Source of the DNA: DASZBX01 sp035943635
Lineage (GTDB): Bacteria; Actinomycetota; Actinomycetes; Streptomycetales; Catenulisporaceae
Direction: 5' to 3'
DNA length: 54,278 nt
Assembly (NCBI GenBank): GCA_035943635.1
Contig: DASZBX010000114.1
Location: forward strand, 1 to 54,278
Shown here: positions 17,267 to 25,951 of the stretch, piece after piece
Position numbering within the stretch: the stretch's first letter is position 1
How the letters are laid out: every line of letters begins with the position of its first letter
Program-made: the position numbers and the translations under genes
The notes under the pieces: generated by a model
Told to the model about the DNA's origin: nothing
The model's database searches: none
Seen by the model: the letters and a program-made list of their open reading frames with translations, nothing else

Positions 17267-19398
17267 GGTTCGTTGTCTTCGCTCTTGGTCTCGTGAAGGC
17301 CTGGTCGGCCTGTTTGGTGGCGGTTGATCTGCGCAGTGAGTTGGTCGGCCTGTGCTCGGGCCCGGTCGCGCAGCGGGGCCGGGGAGAGCGGGTCGCCGGC
17401 GGCTTCGGCCAGCCGGTCTCGTTGTTCACGCATCTGCTCGGCGTCTCGGTCTGTGTAGGCGAGGTTGGTGCACGACGTGCGGCACTGGGACTGGTCGGGG
17501 CCGTTCGCCGGCAGGCCCGCGGCCAGGCGTTCCGCGCGACACAGCGCGGTCTCGACCTGGAACACGCAGGTCATGCCCTGGCCGTGGTGGATGTCCGGGT
17601 CGGTGTTCTTCAGGAGTCTCTCGACGTTGCGCGCCTTGTCGACCACGCGGCCGGCGAACGGGGCGAGGTGCTGTAGGCGTCGCCGGTATTCGTCGGCGGA
17701 CGGGCCGCTGACATGCTCGCCGCGGCGAAGCCGGGTAAGGTCGTCGTCGGCCTGGTCGATGACCAGTTCCAGGCGTTCGAGTGCCAGGTCGTCGAGCCAG
17801 CTGGTATCGGCTTCACCGGCGTATCCGAGAGTGACTTTTGAACGGACATGTCCGTACTGCAGGGCGGCGGCGATCAGGCCGCCGGGTCGGCGGACCACGA
17901 AGTAGGCCAGGGTCCTTCTGAATCGCGCGGCGTGGATCTTGTGGTCCGGATCGGGAGGGATCGCGGGAGCGGCGCCGGGGAAAGCGAACGTGTCGTTGAT
18001 CCACTCGATGAACACCCCGAGGTCTGCGTTCATCTCGCCGCTGCGCAGCGGGCGGCTGCGGGTCAGGGCTCGCGGGGACCGGCGCCGAAGGTCCGGCGGG
18101 AAGAGCATCGGGGAGTCGGTGAGTGACTCGGCCATCGTCACGGCCGTCGCGACCACCGAGACCACGGCCCAGGACCGCTCGACGGCCTCGACGCCCTGGT
18201 GCTCGGGGCCCTTGCCGGGCAATCCGGTGACGGTGTACTGGCCGCGCCCGTCTTGGCGCAGGCAGCCGCGGCGCAGCCGGAGCACCTCGCCGGGTCTCAT
18301 GCCGCTGAGGTAACAGATCGTCACGAACACGGCGACTCTCAATGCTTTGACCAACCAGTCGATCTCGCTCAGCCCGATCGGCCGGTCGCGCCAGGGCATC
18401 TTGTTCAACTGGCCGGTGACCGTGCCGAGCGGTGCGTCCGGCGCGATGGGGATCTGGTGGCGCCGCGCCAACTCGGCGACCAGGTCGGCCTGGCGGTAGA
18501 CGCTTCCAGCGTCGCAGGCCAGAATCCGCGCCAGTTGGCCGCAGGCCAGTTCAACCGTGCCGTCTTGGCCCACCTGGCCGGGCAGCGCGCCTTCGCTCGC
18601 GGCGAGGCGGGGCAGGTAGTGCTCCAGGCGTTTGCGCAGGGACCGGGCATAGAAGTGCTCGCGGTAGTACTGGCTGGTGGGGTGGGTGCCGTTCATCAGG
18701 GTCCGCTGTTCGTGCAGGGCGTCGCGGATGTCCGGACCGAAGTCCTCCAGGAACCGAAGCGACCAGGCCAGCAGCGCCTCCATGGTGGCCGGGGCGATGC
18801 GCACGATCTTGTTGTAGCGGCTCCACTCGGTGTGTCCGGCCAACTGCCGGGCGGTGTCCTGGCCCCAGGGGCGGGCCGGCGGCAGCCGGCATTGCGCGGG
18901 CAGGTGGTCGCGGTAGGCCCACAGTGCGCGCACGGCGTGCAGGTGGTCGGCGCGCCGTCCGCCGCTGGGCGCCACCGCGATGATGTGGGTGCGGTACAAC
19001 TCCAGATCGTCCGCGGTCAGATCGCGGATGTGCTCGATGCCGCGCTCGTGCATCCACCCCGCCAGCGCCCGCAACTCGATGATCCAGCCGCCGAGGGTGG
19101 ACAGGCTTGTCTGCGCCCCGGGTGAGCCGGCCAGCAGGGATGCGGGGCGCTCGTGGTCGAGCACCGCCAGCGCGAAGGCTTTGAACGGATCTTGCAGCGC
19201 AGCCGGGAAGCCGGTGAAGTTCAGGCTCGGGGCGTGCCGGTGGTTGTCGACGTCCGCAGCGCTGGTGAACCACACCCGGTCGCCGAATCGCGACAGCTTC
19301 TCGGCGTCGGCGGCCGGGTGCAGCGCGCGCCTGCGCAGAACGATCGTCGCAGGGTGCGGCCAGGCAACATCGTGTGCGGCGGCAATTATGGGATTCAT
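17263..19398 (-). CDS. tyrosine recombinase, third of trio
   Basis: 711 residues from ATG 19398, overlapping the tnpB-like stop (ATGA). The open frame reaches much further upstream, but that part is antisense of tnpB. A core-binding region (residues about 60-200) precedes the catalytic domain. The catalytic residues are visible as YLSGMRPGEVLRLRRG (Arg I), HAARFRRT (HxxR), YGHVRSK and the Tyr in VTLGYAG. The C-terminus adds a Cys-containing helical segment (CRTSCTNLAYTD). It acts with the other two recombinases in element excision and integration. Confidence 0.88.
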   Translation of the reverse strand: MNPIIAAAHDVAWPHPATIVLRRRALHPAADAEKLSRFGDRVWFTSAADVDNHRHAPSLNFTGFPAALQDPFKAFALAVLDHERPASLLAGSPGAQTSLSTLGGWIIELRALAGWMHERGIEHIRDLTADDLELYRTHIIAVAPSGGRRADHLHAVRALWAYRDHLPAQCRLPPARPWGQDTARQLAGHTEWSRYNKIVRIAPATMEALLAWSLRFLEDFGPDIRDALHEQRTLMNGTHPTSQYYREHFYARSLRKRLEHYLPRLAASEGALPGQVGQDGTVELACGQLARILACDAGSVYRQADLVAELARRHQIPIAPDAPLGTVTGQLNKMPWRDRPIGLSEIDWLVKALRVAVFVTICYLSGMRPGEVLRLRRGCLRQDGRGQYTVTGLPGKGPEHQGVEAVERSWAVVSVVATAVTMAESLTDSPMLFPPDLRRRSPRALTRSRPLRSGEMNADLGVFIEWINDTFAFPGAAPAIPPDPDHKIHAARFRRTLAYFVVRRPGGLIAAALQYGHVRSKVTLGYAGEADTSWLDDLALERLELVIDQADDDLTRLRRGEHVSGPSADEYRRRLQHLAPFAGRVVDKARNVERLLKNTDPDIHHGQGMTCVFQVETALCRAERLAAGLPANGPDQSQCRTSCTNLAYTDRDAEQMREQRDRLAEAAGDPLSPAPLRDRARAQADQLTAQINRHQTGRPGLHETKSEDNEP

Positions 19399-21263
19399 CT
19401 CAGGTCGAGCCTTCCGGTGAGCAGGGCCATGACACGCTCGTGGTCCTCGGGCCGGGCCCGGGCGCGGGCATCCTCGCGCTCCTGGATGCCGTAGTGGCCG
19501 AGCAGGTCGGCAAGGCGGGTGGACACTTCGCCGAAGCGGTGGTCCCACTCGGCAGGGTCGAGGTCGGCCCGCAGCGCGGCGATCTGGTCGTGTGCCGTGA
19601 CCTGGATCGGCAGTTGGTGCGGCAGGGCGCGGGCGTTCGGGCAGCTCAGGCATGTCAGGAACGACGCCTCGCAGGCGTCGCCCGGCGGGGTGTCCGGTGC
19701 GTTTCGATGGTCGGTGCACGACGCCAGAACGGTGTCCCGCTCCCCAGCCAGGATGTCCTTGAGGGTGGGCTCGTCCACGCCCATCGCCGCCGCCGCGCCG
19801 GCCGGGTCGTGCCCGGCCCGCTCCAGGAACTCCCGGGAGAAGACCGGGACGTGCTGTACGAGCCGGGCCTTGGCGACCTCGGCGTCCAGTGCCTCCCGGA
19901 CGATGGCGCGGCTGTCTTCCACCACCGCCGGACTGCGGCGCAGGTAGTAGTCGTTCAAGGTGCTCGGCGCGTGGGCGATCGGGTGTCGGCGCCGCTCCAG
20001 GGCGGTTTGCCGCAGGCGCTGGGTGGACACGGACAGCCCGGATCCGTCCAGCGTCGGGGTGTCCGCGGCCGCTGTGCCGGAGCGCGCCGGCGCCCGGGGG
20101 AATCCGTGGCCCTGCGCCCACTGGCCGACATAGAAGCTGTGGTTCTTCGAACTCCACTTCTCCCGCCCTCCGGCCGCCAGGTAGGTAAAGGCCCTGGTCG
20201 AACCGCTGTGCTTGCGCGCCAGCGCTCCCAACTCCACCAGCAGCAGGTAGGTGCGCAGCGGAGAGCGCAACAGCCGGTGGTCTCGGTCGGTCTCCACCAC
20301 GGCTCCCAGGCTGGCCGGCAGATCCTCCAGCGCGAGGACCATGTGCTCGCGAGACGGCCCGCGGCGGGGTTTGGTCTCCTCGACCAGCGCGACCCGCACG
20401 GGACCGTCCCCGCCGTCCGGGCGCAGGTGGGCCGCGGGCCAGTCGATGACGGTGCCGAAGTTCTCGCCGGTCAGGTCCACCAGCAGCACCGCGAACGCCA
20501 TCGCCTCCAACCGAGTCAGGCACAGCATGGACATCAGCGTCATCACCCCGCCCAGGTGATACAGCCGGTCGGGGATCTGCCCGCAGGCGTGCCGGGGCAG
20601 GTCGCCGGTTCGGTCGACCACGTCCAAGACGGCGCCGAGCCGTGCCTGGTCGCCGGCCGGCGCCTCGCCGCGCCGATAGCGCTCCAACAGTTCCCGCCCG
20701 GCGGCGACCCGGTCGCGGGCCCGGCGGATATCGCCGCGCGCCGCGGTGAGGATCCGCTGCCGCTCGACATCGGTATAAGCGGTCACCGTCGGCAGCGGCC
20801 GCGCCGGCAGGCGCCCCTCGCACACCGCCCGCCGCACGTCCGGGCGCAACAGGCCGTCCTGGCGCAGCAGGGTGCGCAGTCCGGCGACCTGCTGATGGTA
20901 GGACCCGGCGGGCGCCGACAGCTTGAACGCGGCGATGTGGGCGGCGGTGACCTGCCGGGGCACCGTCGGCGTCGGCTGCGCGCCGGCCAGCACCGCGGCG
21001 AAGCGCTTGACCACCTGGAAGTAGTGATCGGCGGTACCCGTCCGCTTGGCGCCGCTGCGCGGCCCGGTGACCCGGGCGAAGGCCTGCGCCAGCCACTCTC
21101 GCAGTTCCGGCGAGAGCGGCAGGGGCGTGAAGTCGTACGTCTTCGACCTGCGCCCGTTCTCCTCGACGAACAGCACCGTGCACCCCGTCGGCGCCGCAAC
21201 CAGCCTCGCCGGCGGCTCCCAGCCCGACGGCGGCAGCACCGCCTTCTGACCCCGCCCGCTCAC
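19395..21263 (-). CDS. tyrosine recombinase, TnpB-like
   Basis: 622 residues from GTG 21263, overlapping the tnpA-like stop (GTGA). The N-terminal SAM-like region is followed by a catalytic domain with LTRLEAMAFAVLLVDL around Arg I, STQRLRQTALER in the place of HxxR, and Tyr in LNDYYLRR. The usual His of the HxxR box appears to be replaced. The C-terminal third has Cys-rich ASFLTCLSCPNARAL, as in Tn554 TnpB-type proteins. It belongs to the trio and may be a structural or regulatory partner if its active site is imperfect. Confidence 0.85.
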   Translation of the reverse strand: MSGRGQKAVLPPSGWEPPARLVAAPTGCTVLFVEENGRRSKTYDFTPLPLSPELREWLAQAFARVTGPRSGAKRTGTADHYFQVVKRFAAVLAGAQPTPTVPRQVTAAHIAAFKLSAPAGSYHQQVAGLRTLLRQDGLLRPDVRRAVCEGRLPARPLPTVTAYTDVERQRILTAARGDIRRARDRVAAGRELLERYRRGEAPAGDQARLGAVLDVVDRTGDLPRHACGQIPDRLYHLGGVMTLMSMLCLTRLEAMAFAVLLVDLTGENFGTVIDWPAAHLRPDGGDGPVRVALVEETKPRRGPSREHMVLALEDLPASLGAVVETDRDHRLLRSPLRTYLLLVELGALARKHSGSTRAFTYLAAGGREKWSSKNHSFYVGQWAQGHGFPRAPARSGTAAADTPTLDGSGLSVSTQRLRQTALERRRHPIAHAPSTLNDYYLRRSPAVVEDSRAIVREALDAEVAKARLVQHVPVFSREFLERAGHDPAGAAAAMGVDEPTLKDILAGERDTVLASCTDHRNAPDTPPGDACEASFLTCLSCPNARALPHQLPIQVTAHDQIAALRADLDPAEWDHRFGEVSTRLADLLGHYGIQEREDARARARPEDHERVMALLTGRLDLR

Positions 21264-22825
21264 CGCCGGGCCCCGGCGTCGACGCGGCGAAGAACCCGGG
21301 GCTCGTCGGCGACCGCCCGCTCCAGCAGGGCGTCGACGGCGGCCTGCTCGTCCTCGTCCAGCAACGCCATGAGGTAGTCCAACTGCAAGCCGGTGAACGG
21401 CTCCAGATACCAGTCCTTGGTGACCTCCGGGCTGCTGTGCCCGAGCAGCGTGGCCAACTGGAACCAAACGTCCCCGAACTGCTCGCGCAAGTCGCGCACC
21501 TCGGCCTGCGTGAAGCCCTCCACCTGCCGGCTCCACACCGACGACAAGATGACAAACCATCTCAAGGCATAGGAATGCCGACACATGTGTGGCCGGGCCC
21601 ACAACGGGCACTCCCGTCCGTCGGTACCGTGCGCGGCCCCCCACAGCCGACTGATCCGCTGGTTCGCCCGCGCGAACGTCTTCTCCCAGCCGTGGGCCTG
21701 CTTGGGCATCCCGTCGTGCCCGAGCCACAGTGCCAACGGTTCCAGCCCGGCCTCGGTGCGGCGGAACAGACCCAGCCTCTCCTCCGGGCCCAGCACATCC
21801 AGCGGCACCGACGCGCGCCCGGACTCCGTGAGCACTGCCAGGCTCCGAGTCGACCGGGTGTACCCGGTGACGATGGTCAAACCGGACACCCGCTCGTAGC
21901 GCCCTGCCCGGCGAGCCCTGCCCACCGCCTCAGCGCGTGACCCCTCCAACAGATCACAGTAGGCTGCGACCGCGTTCAGCACGCCGCGGGGAATCCGATA
22001 CTCCCGCCCCGCCCGGCCGCCCTTGATACACGCCGTCGCCAGCCACGCCTTCGGGAAACGGCCCGAGGAGTCCCCGACCGGCACCTCGACGTCCAGCACG
22101 CTCGCCCACTCCGCCACCCGCAGCCCCGTTCCATACAGGCCGTCGACGAACGCCGCGTCCCGGTCCTCGTTGAACCCGCGCCATCCCCGCTCCCGCCGCC
22201 CGTCGAAGCCGTAGCCGCGCAACCCCACATCCCGCCACTGCTCGAACGCCGTGCGCAGCAGCCACTTCACCTGCCGCCGCGCAGAGCCCGCGGGCCGCAC
22301 CGGATCCCGCCGCGGCCCATACCCATCCCAGCCCACCGGCGCCGGATCGAGCGACCTGGTCGGCACCGGGTTGACCGCCCCGTACCGCGAAGCGGCCCAG
22401 CCGTAGAACGTGTTCAGCCCCGCCCGGTCGGTGTCGAACGAGGCCGGCCGCACCCGGCCGGTGTTGCGCTGGTCGGCCATCCGCCAGAACTTGAACGCCT
22501 CGAAGTCCTCCGCCGCCGCCTCGTCCCACCGGCGCCCCTGCGCCGCAAGGAAGTCCAGCCACACCGCCAGCGAGAACGCGTATCTCCGCCAGGTGCGCGG
22601 GCGGGCCGCGGCCATCGGCCCGATCCTGAAGAACAGGTTCACCCGCGCGTCCGCCGTGCCGTCCGGCGCCAGGAGGAACGGCGTCCCCTGACGAGCGCCG
22701 TTCCTCCTGGCCCAGGCATGGACGTCACCGCACCCGTCGAAGACCCCGTCTACAGCACGGTCAACCAACACTTGCCGGAAGTCGTAGAAGTCGACCGTCC
22801 ACGATCCCGGTGCCTCATCCACCAC
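21260..22825 (-). CDS. tyrosine recombinase, TnpA-like
   Basis: About 521 residues from GTG 22825, chosen because GCGAGGAC lies just upstream and because longer starts would lie beyond the element end, in Tn3 sequence. The core-binding domain covers residues 70-180. The catalytic residues are Arg I in GTGLRVAEWASVL, PHMCRHSYALR (HxxR), LLGHSSPEVT and the Tyr in DWYLEPF. This is the first gene of the transposon operon and the likely main recombinase. Confidence 0.88.
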   Translation of the reverse strand: MVDEAPGSWTVDFYDFRQVLVDRAVDGVFDGCGDVHAWARRNGARQGTPFLLAPDGTADARVNLFFRIGPMAAARPRTWRRYAFSLAVWLDFLAAQGRRWDEAAAEDFEAFKFWRMADQRNTGRVRPASFDTDRAGLNTFYGWAASRYGAVNPVPTRSLDPAPVGWDGYGPRRDPVRPAGSARRQVKWLLRTAFEQWRDVGLRGYGFDGRRERGWRGFNEDRDAAFVDGLYGTGLRVAEWASVLDVEVPVGDSSGRFPKAWLATACIKGGRAGREYRIPRGVLNAVAAYCDLLEGSRAEAVGRARRAGRYERVSGLTIVTGYTRSTRSLAVLTESGRASVPLDVLGPEERLGLFRRTEAGLEPLALWLGHDGMPKQAHGWEKTFARANQRISRLWGAAHGTDGRECPLWARPHMCRHSYALRWFVILSSVWSRQVEGFTQAEVRDLREQFGDVWFQLATLLGHSSPEVTKDWYLEPFTGLQLDYLMALLDEDEQAAVDALLERAVADEPRVLRRVDAGARR

Positions 22826-22876
22826 AATGTCCTCGCAGTCCCACCTAGAACCAACAGTTCCAGGAAGGCTAGAGAA

Positions 22877-23423
22877 CCACTGGGACGAGGTCCTTCGGCT
22901 GGCCGCCTCGCTGCGTACCGGCACCGTGCGCGCCTCGGAAATCCTCAGGGTCCTTAGCCCCGGCGGGCGGCCCACCGCCCTGGGCCGGGCGATCATGGAG
23001 ATCGGTCGACTGGACCGCAGCGCGTACCTGGCCGGCTACTTCGACGACGAACTACTCCGACGCAAAGTCAACACACAGCTCAACCGCCAGGAATCGCGCC
23101 ACCAGTTGGCCCGGTACATCTTCCACGGCCGCAAGGGCGAAATGCGCCAGATCTACCGCGAGGGCCAGGAGGACCAGCTCGGCGCGCTGGGACTGATGCT
23201 CAACGTGGTGGTTGTATGGAATACAGTCTACATACAGAAGATCATCACGGAGCTGCGGGCCGAGGGCCACCACGTGCGCAACGAGGACATCGCGCGCATC
23301 TCCCCGCTCGATTTCGCCCACATCAACGTGCACGGCCGCTACAGCTTCTCCCTGCCTCCCGAGATCTCCGCCGGAGCGTTGCGGGCCACCCCGCGCCCGA
23401 GCACCGCGCGCGTGGAACGCTGA
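22877..23423 (+). pseudogene. Tn3-family transposase, 3' part
   Basis: Continues the transposase gene interrupted at 16818: HWDEVLRLAASLRTGTVRAS, RPTALGRAIMEIGRLDRS, RHQLARYIFHGRKGE, REGQEDQLGALGLMLN, DIARISPLDFAHINVHGRY. These are the conserved blocks of the Tn3 transposase C-terminus, about 180 residues, in one frame to a stop at 23421-23423. An ATG at 22827 opens the frame but lies inside the inserted element and has no biological meaning for Tn3. Confidence 0.9.
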
Positions 23424-23574
23424 GGGCCCCTGGGGCTCAGCCCGTTGAGCCGGTCGGGTCGGCGGGCACAATGAAGTTCTCCCGGGCCAGCCCAACCACA
23501 GTAACTCGTCCCGGCGGAGCACTCTTGCGCGCTCTGCGCAGGCCCGAGGCTCACGACCTGGGCGCCCCGTGCCT

Positions 23575-23838
23575 TCAGGCGGAGTCAGGACGACTGATCC
23601 GACGCCGAACCTGCTCGTGCGAGATTCCAGCGGCCCGCCCGATCTGGCGCAGCCCCCAGCCTTCCGAGGCTGCGGCCTCCATCGCTGCCACCAGGGCCGC
23701 CTCAGTCACCTCGTCCAAGGCTACCCGTAGCTGTGTCACTAGTCGCAGCCGCAGCGCCGGTGCAAGCTCGTCGCCAAGTCCGCCACAGAACCGCGCGACA
23801 TCAGCGCGGAGAAACCCGATCCTAGGATCCTCATCCAT
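23575..23838 (-). CDS. small HTH protein
   Basis: 87 residues from ATG 23838. The C-terminal helix-turn-helix reads EGWGLRQIGRAAGISHEQVRRR, a homeodomain/sigma-like fold common in small actinomycete regulators and in recombinase tails. The N-terminal half is helical and acidic. It is divergent from the small membrane protein at 23868. Target unknown; moderately confident that it is a real gene because of the codon bias and HTH. Confidence 0.55.
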   Translation of the reverse strand: MDEDPRIGFLRADVARFCGGLGDELAPALRLRLVTQLRVALDEVTEAALVAAMEAAASEGWGLRQIGRAAGISHEQVRRRISRPDSA

Positions 23839-23867
23839 ATCCACAGGATTCACCCAGGTCAGCCGTT

Positions 23868-24071
23868 GTGTCAAAGAATGTGACACCAATCCCGGTTTTC
23901 TGTTCCGTTCCTACTCGACCCCCGGTCCGCACCAGCCAGCTGGTCGGTGCCGCGGCAGTCTTCGCCGGCGGACTGCTGGCCGGCCTGCTGCTGCGCCGGG
24001 CGGCGGCGTCCGAGGCAGTCGCGCAGGCCGTGGCGGCCACCGACACGACGGCCGCTGCCGCGGCTCCCTGA
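23868..24071 (+). CDS. small single-pass membrane protein
   Basis: 67 residues from GTG 23868. One hydrophobic segment (QLVGAAAVFAGGLLAGLLL, residues 24-42) is followed by an Arg pair and an Ala-rich tail. The gene is divergent from the HTH gene, with 29 bp between them. No homology is recognised. It is short and its frame lies in GC-rich DNA, so it may be spurious. Confidence 0.4.
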   Translation: MSKNVTPIPVFCSVPTRPPVRTSQLVGAAAVFAGGLLAGLLLRRAAASEAVAQAVAATDTTAAAAAP

Positions 24072-24166
24072 TCCCCACGCGACGGCCGGGTGCGACGTGG
24101 CTCGCACCCGGCCGCGTACCTTTGCACCAGGATCCGTGTCCAAAGGACGACACCAGGAGGACGAAC

Positions 24167-24919
24167 GTGGCCGCCAAGCGAGCCTCACAGCCGAAGAAGA
24201 GCGTGTGGCTCACCCCACAGCCGACCCGTGGTCGCCAGAGTGCCTACCGTGGCTCCGGTGCGGGAAACCTGGACCGGGAGAAGATCGTCGCCACTGCGGT
24301 GCAGCTGCTGGACGAACAGGGCGATGCGAAGTTCTCCATGCGCTCGCTGGCTGCCCGACTGGATGTCACCCCGATGTCCGTCTACTGGTACATCGCGGAC
24401 AAGGACGACCTGATGGAGCTGGCGCTCGACGCGGTGGCCGGAGAGACGGAGCTTCCCGACCTGGAAGCCGGCCACGGCTGGCGGCAGGATCTGCGTGCGC
24501 TCGCCGCCTCGTGGCGGCGCATCATGGTCGCCCATCCATGGGCGATCCGCTTCTACGGCGAATACCTCAACATCGGGCCGCGGAGCATGCAGTTCGCCGC
24601 GTGTGCCCAGGCCGTCGTCGCCCGGTCGCCGCTGCCCGAGTCCGAACAGCCCGCCGCGTTGTCGGCCGTCTTCCAGTACGTGTACGGCTTCATCTCGATG
24701 GAGAGCCGCTGGCTGGAAAACGCCCGGGAGTCCGGCCGCACGGCCGACGAGTTCCTCGACGAGGTCGCCAGAAGCCTCGCGCAGGCTCCCGAGATCGCGG
24801 TGGGTGGCGGGCTGATGGAGCGACACTCCGGACTCACTCTGCGCGAGATGCGTGACCAGGACTTCAACCGGGCTCTCGACTGGCTGATCGCGGGCATGTG
24901 CGCGAGCATCTCGGACTGA
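24167..24919 (+). CDS. TetR-family regulator
   Basis: 250 residues from GTG 24167, with GGAGG 6-8 nt upstream. After a 35-residue basic tail, the HTH covers residues about 38-85: IVATAVQLLDEQGDAKFSMRSLAARLDVTPMSVYWYI. The remaining helical domain fits the TetR_C_1 group (tetracycline-repressor-like). No divergent target gene is evident, as the neighbours are the small membrane protein and a gene-poor stretch. The open frame extends far upstream to 23216, but that part is shadow sequence. Confidence 0.85.
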   Translation: MAAKRASQPKKSVWLTPQPTRGRQSAYRGSGAGNLDREKIVATAVQLLDEQGDAKFSMRSLAARLDVTPMSVYWYIADKDDLMELALDAVAGETELPDLEAGHGWRQDLRALAASWRRIMVAHPWAIRFYGEYLNIGPRSMQFAACAQAVVARSPLPESEQPAALSAVFQYVYGFISMESRWLENARESGRTADEFLDEVARSLAQAPEIAVGGGLMERHSGLTLREMRDQDFNRALDWLIAGMCASISD

Positions 24920-25710
24920 GCCCGCTGACCCGCGACCCAGGGCGGTCAGATGACTGGGATACCGCCGATCGCCCAGCGGCCGTCGGCCCAGGCTGCGGTA
25001 CGGCAGGGGCGCTGTGACTTTGAGCTGGGCACTGTCTCCGGCTGCGATTTTCTGTGCCGTCTTCACGCGGTTTTTGTCGATGGCTCAAAGCGGTATTCAG
25101 GCCTTACGAGGCTCTGGTCTGCGCTGTGACACAACGTGCGGTTTTGCGACTGTCAAATTCGTGCGGGTTCGCAATTCGCACCAGGACAATCCCCACGATG
25201 GCGCCCGGGCGGACCCACAGAACTCCACCCCACATAACTGTCATTATGTGGGGTGGGGTTCGCGCGACATCATAGGAGTTTTCTGCGCCATTTATCGGTT
25301 TGTCATTACCGGTAATCCGTTAAATAGGGCGTAGGTAATCTCACGATCTCTGCCCGGATCCGACCATACTGCGAATCTGCAGGTCAGCGGGTTTTGGGCG
25401 CTAAGAAGCGGCCGCCGATACACCTGAATCTGCAGCAGGATGTCACTGAAAACCGCATCCTCGGGACAAAAGCCAGGTCAGCGGCGTGGTCGTCTGCACG
25501 AATGCGTCACTGCCGAAGCCGCACACGCCGTCCCCGGACAGGCCAGCGCGGACGTCCCTGCAGCTTGCGATCGCCGGACCCAGCGCTTCGCCAGGAACGA
25601 TCCAGAGCGCGAACCCCGCCGCCGGCCACACCGGACGCGACGTCAGGATCGCTCCCAGACAACTGGTTCCAGCCTTCCCCGGGGCCTCGCCGCGGCGCCC
25701 GGTATTGGGC
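24920..25710. other. gene-poor stretch
   Basis: No convincing gene was found in 790 bp. The section 25010-25400 is AT-richer than the rest of the window, with TTTT/AAAT words, and contains the 13-6-13 palindrome at 25225. Several short overlapping frames at 25440-25750 show no recognisable motif. It may be non-coding spacer or eroded mobile DNA. Confidence 0.5.
25225..25256. repeat. perfect 13-6-13 inverted repeat
   Basis: The arms CCACCCCACATAA and TTATGTGGGGTGG are exact reverse complements around CTGTCA. There is no T-tract on either side, so it is not a typical intrinsic terminator. It lies in an AT-rich, gene-poor stretch. Its function is unknown: an operator, an element end or a recombination site. 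Confidence 0.75.
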
Positions 25711-25749
25711 GGGGTGTGTCTGATATGTTCCGCATATCAGACACACCCC
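25711..25749. repeat. perfect 17-5-17 palindrome upstream of integrase remnant
   Basis: The left arm GGGGTGTGTCTGATATG (25711-25727) and right arm CATATCAGACACACCCC (25733-25749) are exact reverse complements around TTCCG. It ends 16 nt before ATG 25766. The same arrangement is seen at 1142-1175, which ends 18 nt before ATG 1194 of the other integrase. The repeat sequences differ but the architecture is the same. Confidence 0.9.
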
Positions 25750-25765
25750 TGTGACAGGAGCCTCC

Positions 25766-25951
25766 ATGGCACTGCAGCCGATGCGGCCGCTATACAACCT
25801 GCATGCGGAGCCGGACGTGGTCGTGCTCTCCGCGCCCGGCCCGGCCGGCTCATCGCAGGTGCCCGCATCGTCTCCGTCGCGTGGCCACTCTCTGCCGCCG
25901 GAGGTCGCCGCGCGGTTGGCCGAGGCGGTGCCGGCCAATACCCGTCGGGCG
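25766..25951 (+). pseudogene. tyrosine integrase, N-terminal remnant
   Basis: About 62 codons from ATG 25766, with GGAG upstream. The segment LPPEVAARLAEAVPANTRRA aligns with RVREETREAIARAVPANTTRA of the integrase at 1265, i.e. the start of the core-binding domain. Immediately after Arg-Arg-Ala the sequence changes to group II intron maturase in another frame. The catalytic domain is wholly missing. It shows that a second integrase of the same family once stood here. Confidence 0.65.

Larger units (their letters stand above)
16821..22876 (-). mobile_element. Tn554-like three-recombinase transposon
   Basis: Four genes run on the minus strand (tnpA-like, tnpB-like, a third recombinase, DUF6262/TnpC-like), each overlapping the next by 4 nt. 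The left end shows TTCACTAG (16821-16828) directly after host sequence ATGCATTG. The right end reads TTCTCTAG in reverse complement (22869-22876), with host sequence CCACTGGGACG beyond. The last stop codon lies at the very left edge (16829-16831). Tn554-family elements insert through tyrosine recombinases at a short core without classical inverted repeats; the ends here fit that pattern. Exact core boundaries are inferred. Confidence 0.82.
14341..23423 (+). mobile_element. Tn3-family transposase unit split by a second transposon
   Basis: The two halves of one Tn3-family transposase gene flank a 6.06-kb insertion. The 5' half ends in DLITMH at about 16818; the 3' half resumes with HWDEVLRL at about 22878. 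In intact relatives these pieces are contiguous (ITMHWDDLLR). No resolvase gene and no clear terminal repeats were found, so the true ends of the Tn3 element are unknown. Confidence 0.85.

Noticed and set aside
17263..21555. 1430-codon minus-strand open frame
   Set aside because: Only 17263-19398 is a gene; the part above 19398 is antisense to the tnpB-like gene and ends in unrelated text.
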